From positions 1 through 10,194 of the forward strand of contig SLEY01000194.1 of assembly GCA_007124535.1 (NCBI GenBank): DNA of 10,194 nt, read 5' to 3'. The stretch's first letter is position 1, and each line of letters opens with the position of its first letter. The notes beneath the pieces were generated by a model. That model did not search any database and was not told the DNA's origin. It worked only from the letters and a program-made list of their open reading frames with translations. Source of the stretch: Planctomycetaceae bacterium (GTDB lineage Bacteria; Planctomycetota; Planctomycetia; Pirellulales; Pirellulaceae). Positions 6,014 to 10,194 of the stretch are shown here, piece after piece. The position numbers and the translations under genes are program-made.

Positions 6014-6613
6014 ATGACGGATGCGAGACAAACCACCCGAATGGAAGAGCCGGTCCGCAGGGTACGCCATGTGGCCACCGAACGTTTCAAGAACGGAACG
6101 AACTGGGTTTCGTTCTACCGCGAGATCCTGGGACATCGCGGTTTGATCGACGAACTGTTCCCCCATGCGGACCTGCGCGATCAGTTCGAACAGACGGCGG
6201 AATACGAAGAAATCCAGCACATGTTGGCCAAGTTGCGCGAACGGCATGGCCAGGCCAGCCAGTCGGACGAACCGATGCGGGTGATCACGGTGCGACTGCC
6301 CAAGAGCCTGCACGAATCGCTGCGATTCCAGGCGCACCACCACAAGACCAGCATGAACAAGCTGTGCATCTCGAAGCTGTTGCAGGTGATCGCAGGGGAC
6401 CTGGTGCCCTCGGATCTGGAACGGCGCGAGGACGAGGGGCCATTGCACGCTGCGGCGGACGAAACCTGCGTTCACGAGGAGCCGGAGGCCGCCGGCGACG
6501 CGACCCGATTGGATCGTCCGCTCCGGCGCCTGGGTTCGGAGCCGCTGCCCTCGACGGATCGGCTGCAGGACTACAGCACGAACGACTTGCTGACCGGCGG
6601 CCGGCCGTTCTGA
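6014..6613 (+). CDS. Ribbon-helix-helix DNA-binding protein
   Basis: A 199-residue protein with a central ribbon-helix-helix (Arc/MetJ/HicB C-terminal type) domain at about 88-125. The beta strand is MRVITVRLPKSLHESLRFQA, followed by a turn and the helix SMNKLCISKLL. Residues 20-80 form a mostly helical, charged N-terminal region (FYREILGHRGLIDELFP, then EYEEIQHMLAKLRERHG) that may mediate oligomerisation. Residues 135-199 are acidic, then basic, and look disordered. Most RHH regulators are much shorter, so the domain with long flanks is unusual. The ATG at 6014 has GGAAGG eight nt upstream. No toxin-like gene follows: the next gene is convergent and begins to end 19 nt away. The role is likely transcriptional regulation, possibly of its own promoter. 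I do not recognise the exact family. Confidence 0.75.
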   Translation: MTDARQTTRMEEPVRRVRHVATERFKNGTNWVSFYREILGHRGLIDELFPHADLRDQFEQTAEYEEIQHMLAKLRERHGQASQSDEPMRVITVRLPKSLHESLRFQAHHHKTSMNKLCISKLLQVIAGDLVPSDLERREDEGPLHAAADETCVHEEPEAAGDATRLDRPLRRLGSEPLPSTDRLQDYSTNDLLTGGRPF

Positions 6614-6632
6614 GGCCGTTTCTTCGTCACCC

Positions 6633-7799
6633 TCAATCGGGCTCGGCCGGCAAGATTTCCAAAGTTTGCTCGAAAACCTGGAACGTCAAGTTGGCCGGTT
6701 CGAGCAGGGCTTCCAGCAGCTGTTCGCGGGTGACTTCCTCGACCCGGAACGAGACCCGTTGCTGGAGTTGGGCCTCCAACTCCGGCGGGTAGCGCAGTTC
6801 CAACTCCAGCCGTTGGGCCAGGGCGTGGGCTGTGGCGCCCACGGGTTGGTTCTGGACCTCCAGCGTGTACCGCACTTCGCTCGGCCGCACCGGCCCGCGA
6901 GGCGAGCGGGGAATGTCCCCCTGCAACCAGCCTTCGATGGCTTGATGCACTTCCCACGGAGCGCGAACTCGCAAGCCTCCGCCCTGGCGAGCCACTTCGG
7001 CCACCGGATACGCCTGCCGCAGCCGCGCTTCGATCCGTGCCGCGAGGTGAGCCGGCATCGGATGGTCCCGCTGCAATTCGGCCCGCTCCGGCAGCTCGAC
7101 CAGCCGCAGCCGAACGTCGTCCTCGAACTGGAAAGTCAGCCCGAACCCGGCCAGCACCAGACTCATCCGCTGGTAGAAATCCAGCGGAGGCAACTCGACT
7201 GCCGGCCACAAATCATGGGGGATCCGCTCCAGGTCCCGGACCACCAGGCCGACCTCCTCGGCCAGCCGGCCAATCAGCTCGCGGGGTGCGGTCAACTTGG
7301 GCCATTCCACAGGCAACTCGCGGGACAGCCGCCGGCCAATGACCGGCGAAAACGATTCCCGCTCCTCCCGCCGCAACTGGACGACCGTGGGCAACACCGC
7401 CGCGGTCTCGGGCGGGCCGAAGTACACGACCGGGCCGATCCGGCAAGTGCCCAAATCCAACTCGGCGGCCAAGCGGTCCAGCAGCTGAGCCAATGGCTCG
7501 TCCTGACTGGAAAAATCGATCGGTTGCTGCGGGTCCACCCGGCGATCCAGGAACACCGCCACGCGCTGGGTCGCGGACAGACTGGCCAGGGCATCCCCGA
7601 GCGGATTGGAGCCCCAGCGCAGCATCCGCACCGGCGTTTCCCAATGACGCTCGAGAGCCGTTCCTGTTCGCCAGGAAGGGTTGTCCGGGGACGCGGAGGC
7701 CGCCCCGGCCAGACCGGCGATCAACAGCATGGCCCAGACGGTTGGCCGCCCCGCGCCGGGGCGTGAACCCGACCCGGATACAATCCGCATCGGTCGCAT
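6633..7799 (-). CDS. Exported protein with three STN/secretin-like repeats
   Basis: A 388-residue protein of no family I can name exactly. The N-terminus looks like a signal peptide: basic start MRPMRIV, hydrophobic VWAMLLIAGLAGA at 21-33, and a likely cleavage after the ASAS near 37. Three stretches have the beta-alpha-beta look of STN (secretin and TonB N-terminal short) domains. Repeat 1 is about 66-128 (LGDALASLS, then VAVFLDRRVDP, then PLAQLLDRLAAELDL). Repeat 2 is about 168-237. Repeat 3 is about 309-384 (YTLEVQNQPVGATAHALAQR, then VSFRVEEVTREQLLEALL). Residues 250-295 may be another small alpha-beta domain. There is no secretin pore domain and no beta barrel, so it is not a complete secretin or receptor. 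The start at ATG 7799 has GGAG ten nt upstream; ATG at 7817 is possible. It is divergent from the TPR gene. Probably periplasmic. Confidence 0.7.
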   Translation of the reverse strand: MRPMRIVSGSGSRPGAGRPTVWAMLLIAGLAGAASASPDNPSWRTGTALERHWETPVRMLRWGSNPLGDALASLSATQRVAVFLDRRVDPQQPIDFSSQDEPLAQLLDRLAAELDLGTCRIGPVVYFGPPETAAVLPTVVQLRREERESFSPVIGRRLSRELPVEWPKLTAPRELIGRLAEEVGLVVRDLERIPHDLWPAVELPPLDFYQRMSLVLAGFGLTFQFEDDVRLRLVELPERAELQRDHPMPAHLAARIEARLRQAYPVAEVARQGGGLRVRAPWEVHQAIEGWLQGDIPRSPRGPVRPSEVRYTLEVQNQPVGATAHALAQRLELELRYPPELEAQLQQRVSFRVEEVTREQLLEALLEPANLTFQVFEQTLEILPAEPD

Positions 7800-8040
7800 A
7801 AACTGGTTGCTCCGCATTTCAGGCATGATCTTTACGGAAGTTAAGGCTGAACCGGACTCCGCTATCATTGTTACCCAAACCTCGGGCAAGAGAAAGGCAC
7901 GGATTTCCGCCTCCCGGCGTTTCGAACCATTGTCCCCGCTCGCCAAGCCAAGTAGACTCAAGGGCAGCGCGGACGTCCAACGCGGACGCGCTCCGCAAAC
8001 CGCGCCCCCCTCTCCCCTGGTATCTTGAGGAACGAAGACG
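7800..8040. promoter_or_regulatory. Divergent intergenic region between the STN-repeat and TPR genes
   Basis: A 241-nt non-coding region that must hold promoters for both flanking genes. I found no convincing -35/-10 pair. A TATCAT at 7863-7868 could be a plus-strand -10 but lacks a good -35. CGCGGACG is repeated at 7969-7976 and 7982-7989. A GAGGA sequence lies before the GTG at 8041. Confidence 0.35.
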
Positions 8041-8700
8041 GTGACGAAGCCCCCCCCCACTACGTTACTCGACGAATTTTATTTGCGTTTCTTGGAAGAC
8101 GAGGACGCGGCCGGCTTGATTGCCGCCGTCTCGCAGTATTACCTGCAGGCGACGTTGGAACGGCTGGCACGTTGCGGAAGCTGGCGAACCCGCCGGGGGG
8201 CCGTCCTGGCCCTCGGCCTGCTGGGAGATATGGATTGCAGCCCGGTCCTGGGACGCGCCTTGCACGACCGCGACGGGGTCGTCCGCATCCTGGCCGAAAA
8301 CTCGATCCGCGAAGTCTGGCAGCGAGACGGCTCGATGGAACAACGCCAACAACTGGCCGTCGTGACCCGCTTGAATCACGCCTACCAGTTCGAAGAGGCG
8401 CTGGAATTGTCCACCCTGCTGATCCGCCAGGCGCCGCGTTTTGCCGAAGCCTGGAACCAGCGGGCCATTGCCCATTTCCGCCTGGGCCAATACGAAGCGG
8501 CCGCCAACGATTGCCAGCAAACCCTGGAACTGAACCCCTACCAATTCGGTTCGCTGGTCGGCATGGCCCATTGCTACCTGGAAATGGCCGAAGGCTTCGC
8601 CGCCCTGGAATGCTTTCGCCGAGCCGTCGAGGTGAATCCGGGGATGGAAGCCGTGCACGGCCAGATCCGGTTCCTCGAACGGGCCCTGGATGATTCCTGA
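8041..8700 (+). CDS. HEAT- and TPR-repeat protein
   Basis: A 219-residue scaffold-type protein without a signal peptide. Residues 36-93 read as HEAT-like helical repeats (LERLARCGSWRTRRGAVLAL, then GLLGDMDCSPVLGRALHDRD, then VVRILAENSIREVW). From about 102 to 203 follow tetratricopeptide repeats: a degenerate first unit (LNHAYQFEEALELSTLLI), a clear second one (AEAWNQRAIAHFRLGQYEAA, ending LELNP) and a third (ALECFRRAVEVNP). TPR and HEAT repeats bind other proteins, and no catalytic motif is visible. The start is GTG at 8041, with AGGA about 11 nt upstream, read as fMet-TKPPPTTLLDEFYLRFLEDE. Divergent from the STN-repeat gene; the stop lies only 5 nt from the end of the convergent ATPase gene. 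Partner and role unknown; cytoplasmic location inferred. Confidence 0.78.
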   Translation: MTKPPPTTLLDEFYLRFLEDEDAAGLIAAVSQYYLQATLERLARCGSWRTRRGAVLALGLLGDMDCSPVLGRALHDRDGVVRILAENSIREVWQRDGSMEQRQQLAVVTRLNHAYQFEEALELSTLLIRQAPRFAEAWNQRAIAHFRLGQYEAAANDCQQTLELNPYQFGSLVGMAHCYLEMAEGFAALECFRRAVEVNPGMEAVHGQIRFLERALDDS

Positions 8701-8705
8701 GCCCC

Positions 8706-9941
8706 CTAATCCTCAATCCCCAAAAACTCGGCCGGAACCGAACCCAAGATCTCCTCGGTACTGGTCACCCCCTGAGCGACCTTCAATAAGGCACTATGGC
8801 GGAACGGGATCATCCCGTTGGCCACCGCCGCCCGGCTAATGTCCTGGGCCGAACCCGCACGGGCGATCAAACGGCGGATCTCCTGAGTCATGGTTATGAT
8901 TTCAAAGATCCCCGTGCGGCCGGAATAACCCGTATGATGGCAGGCTTCACAACTGCTGGGCCCGTAGATCGCCTTGCCGTCCTCCGGTCCCATCAGATGA
9001 CGGATCTCTTCGAACGTGCCCGGAGCCCCGTCCAAATCGAATTGCATGCGGCAGTGGGGGCATAAAGTCCGCACCAATCGCTGAGCGACCACCCCCAATA
9101 GGCAACTGGACAAAAAGTAGGGCGAGGTCCCCAGGGCCAACAAGCTTTGCGGCGCCGCCGCCGCCACCGGCGCATGCAGGGTGCTCAACACCAAGTGTCC
9201 GCTGTTCGCCGCCCGCACGGCCGAAATCGCCGTCTTCTCGTCGCGGATTTCCCCCACCATGATGACATCCGGCGATTGCCGCAGCACATGCCGCAGCAGC
9301 TCCGGAAAGTCGATGCCGATCTTGGGCATCACGTGCGATTGCCGTATCCCCTCGATCGCATATTCGATCGGATCCTCCAACGTGTTCAGCTTCCGCTGGC
9401 CCGTGTTCAGATGCGAAAGGCAAGCGTACAACGTGGTCGTCTTTCCGGTTCCCGTCGGCCCGGTAACCAAAATCAACCCGCTGGGACGGGTCAGCAAACT
9501 CTTCAGCACCTCCAGCTCGGCCGGAAACATGCCGAGCCGGTCCAGGCGACGTATCCCCTCGTCCCGATCCCACAACCGCAACGCCATGTCCTCGCCGAAC
9601 AGCGTGCTGATGCAGTTGATGCGGATGTCCAGCCGTTTACCACTGCGCGCATGAAGCCATCGGCCTTCCCCCGGCCGGCGGTGATCGGCAATGTCCATCG
9701 CCGACATGGCCTTGATGTGGGTGACAAAATGCTTGCCTTGATTGGGGGGCACGAACGCGATGGGTTCGATCTTCCCATGCCGTCGCATGCAGATGTTCGT
9801 GCTGGTTTCGTCGCTCAGCAAAAACAAATCGCTGGCTTCCATGATCGCCGCATGACGCAGCAGGGCATCCACGGCCGCCTCGGCCGGCATGGAAGCGAGG
9901 GTGGCAGGGTCAAAGGATTCGGCAAGCGGCAGTTCATTCAT
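8706..9941 (-). CDS. Type II secretion/type IV pilus ATPase, GspE/PilB family
   Basis: A 411-residue secretion superfamily ATPase that would power pilus assembly or type II secretion at the inner membrane face. Visible motifs are Walker A GPTGTGKTT (161-169), Asp box EDPIEY (189-194), Walker B DVIMVGEIRDE (225-235), His box VLSTLHA (251-257) and a tetracysteine zinc site C294-x2-C297 with C331-x2-C334, typical of GspE/PilB and absent from PilT. Arg-rich N2 residues are present in GKRLDIRINCISTLFGED (101-118). It is shorter than standard PilB/GspE because the N1 domain that docks on the platform protein is missing: the N2-like domain (ASDLFL at 36) starts almost at once. ATG at 9941 overlaps the STAS gene stop as ATGA. 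No pilin, GspF/PilC or prepilin peptidase gene lies in the window. The family is certain; the exact system is not. Confidence 0.92.
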   Translation of the reverse strand: MNELPLAESFDPATLASMPAEAAVDALLRHAAIMEASDLFLLSDETSTNICMRRHGKIEPIAFVPPNQGKHFVTHIKAMSAMDIADHRRPGEGRWLHARSGKRLDIRINCISTLFGEDMALRLWDRDEGIRRLDRLGMFPAELEVLKSLLTRPSGLILVTGPTGTGKTTTLYACLSHLNTGQRKLNTLEDPIEYAIEGIRQSHVMPKIGIDFPELLRHVLRQSPDVIMVGEIRDEKTAISAVRAANSGHLVLSTLHAPVAAAAPQSLLALGTSPYFLSSCLLGVVAQRLVRTLCPHCRMQFDLDGAPGTFEEIRHLMGPEDGKAIYGPSSCEACHHTGYSGRTGIFEIITMTQEIRRLIARAGSAQDISRAAVANGMIPFRHSALLKVAQGVTSTEEILGSVPAEFLGIED

Positions 9942-10194
9942 GTCGAGGGTTCCTGCACCAGCCGCCGCGCGGCGGCTTCATTTTCCGCAATCTGGAAAAC
10001 CAGTTGCATATTCAGGATCTTGAGTACGTCGCGGGCAAAGGGCGAAAGCGAATGCAAGACCATCTTGCCACCTTGCATCCGGAAGCTCTTTTGGGCGGAA
10101 AGCAGCCACCCCACCCCGCTGGAATCAATGGCGGTCACTTGGCGGAGGTCGAACAGCACCGTGCGGCGATAGCCCTCCTCGCCCAGCAGATCGC
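9938..10194 (-). CDS. STAS-domain protein, anti-sigma factor antagonist-like (5' end outside window)
   Basis: The C-terminal 85 residues of a STAS-domain protein of the SpoIIAA/RsbV type, running off the right edge. The visible part reads DLLGEEGYRRTVLFDLRQVT, then AIDSSGVGWLLSAQKSF, where the first Ser of the D-S-S-G loop is the site phosphorylated by an anti-sigma kinase in characterised members. It ends after the usual KILNMQLVFQI helix and strand and a short tail. STAS proteins switch partner proteins (anti-sigma factors, kinases or transporters) according to phosphorylation. Here the stop overlaps the ATG of the GspE/PilB-type ATPase gene by four nt, so the two are very likely co-translated. 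About 20-30 N-terminal residues are probably missing, judged by typical STAS length. Whether another domain precedes it cannot be seen. Confidence 0.85.
   Translation of the reverse strand, partial: DLLGEEGYRRTVLFDLRQVTAIDSSGVGWLLSAQKSFRMQGGKMVLHSLSPFARDVLKILNMQLVFQIAENEAAARRLVQEPST

Noticed and set aside
6014..6613. Antitoxin of a toxin-antitoxin pair
   Set aside because: The RHH domain is compatible, but no small toxin-like gene lies on the same strand on either side, and the protein is much longer than usual antitoxins.
6666..7766. Plus-strand open frame of 366 codons rich in Q, P and R
   Set aside because: Antisense shadow of the STN-repeat gene, whose signal peptide and repeats show which strand is coding.
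8706..9941. PilT-type retraction ATPase
   Set aside because: The tetracysteine zinc site (C294, C297, C331, C334) is a GspE/PilB feature not found in PilT.
1..10194. CRISPR arrays, tRNA and rRNA genes
   Set aside because: No regularly spaced direct repeats, no tRNA cloverleaf and no rRNA-like conserved stretches were seen on reading through.

Overview
The window reads as chromosomal DNA of a high-GC, Gram-negative-type bacterium, most likely a planctomycete (Pirellulales-like). This lineage call is an inference. It rests on the high third-position GC, the mix of ATG, GTG and TTG starts, the secretin-type periplasmic repeat protein, and HTH and transposase families that I recall from planctomycete genomes. 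No rRNA, tRNA or marker gene is present to prove it.

Left end (1 to about 808): decayed mobile DNA. Fragments of an HTH transposition-associated protein and of an IS4/IS1634-type DDE transposase lie in several reading frames. They are followed by about 320 nt in which I recognise no gene.

Minus-strand block (809-5690): a sigma70-like promoter (TTGACG, 17 nt, TAGGAT) drives a GNAT acetyltransferase, then two overlapping M16B peptidase-family subunits. The upstream M16 protein has lost the zinc-binding HxxEH motif but keeps an R...Y element. The downstream one has HxxEH...E but lacks that R...Y element. They therefore look like the two halves of one heterodimeric peptidase. After a gap of 143 nt come a LarE-type sulfur transferase with a three-cysteine signature and a CPBP intramembrane protease, joined by an ATGA overlap.

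Divergent control region (5608-6013): besides the GNAT promoter it holds a 12-bp direct repeat of A-tracts, a good intrinsic terminator on the plus strand with a possible competing antiterminator, a perfect 12-bp palindrome, and alternative leader hairpins. It leads into a ribbon-helix-helix DNA-binding protein on the plus strand (6014-6613), which may regulate itself.

Right half: an exported protein with three STN/secretin-like repeats (minus strand, 6633-7799) is divergent from a cytoplasmic HEAT/TPR protein (plus strand, 8041-8700). A minus-strand pair enters from the right edge: a partial STAS-domain protein overlapping by ATGA a GspE/PilB-type secretion ATPase (8706-9941). Secretin-like repeats, a TPR protein and a type II secretion/type IV pilus-type ATPase within 3.5 kb suggest, without proving, a shared envelope or secretion theme. 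The two convergent gene pairs end only 19 and 5 nt apart, and I see no terminator between them.
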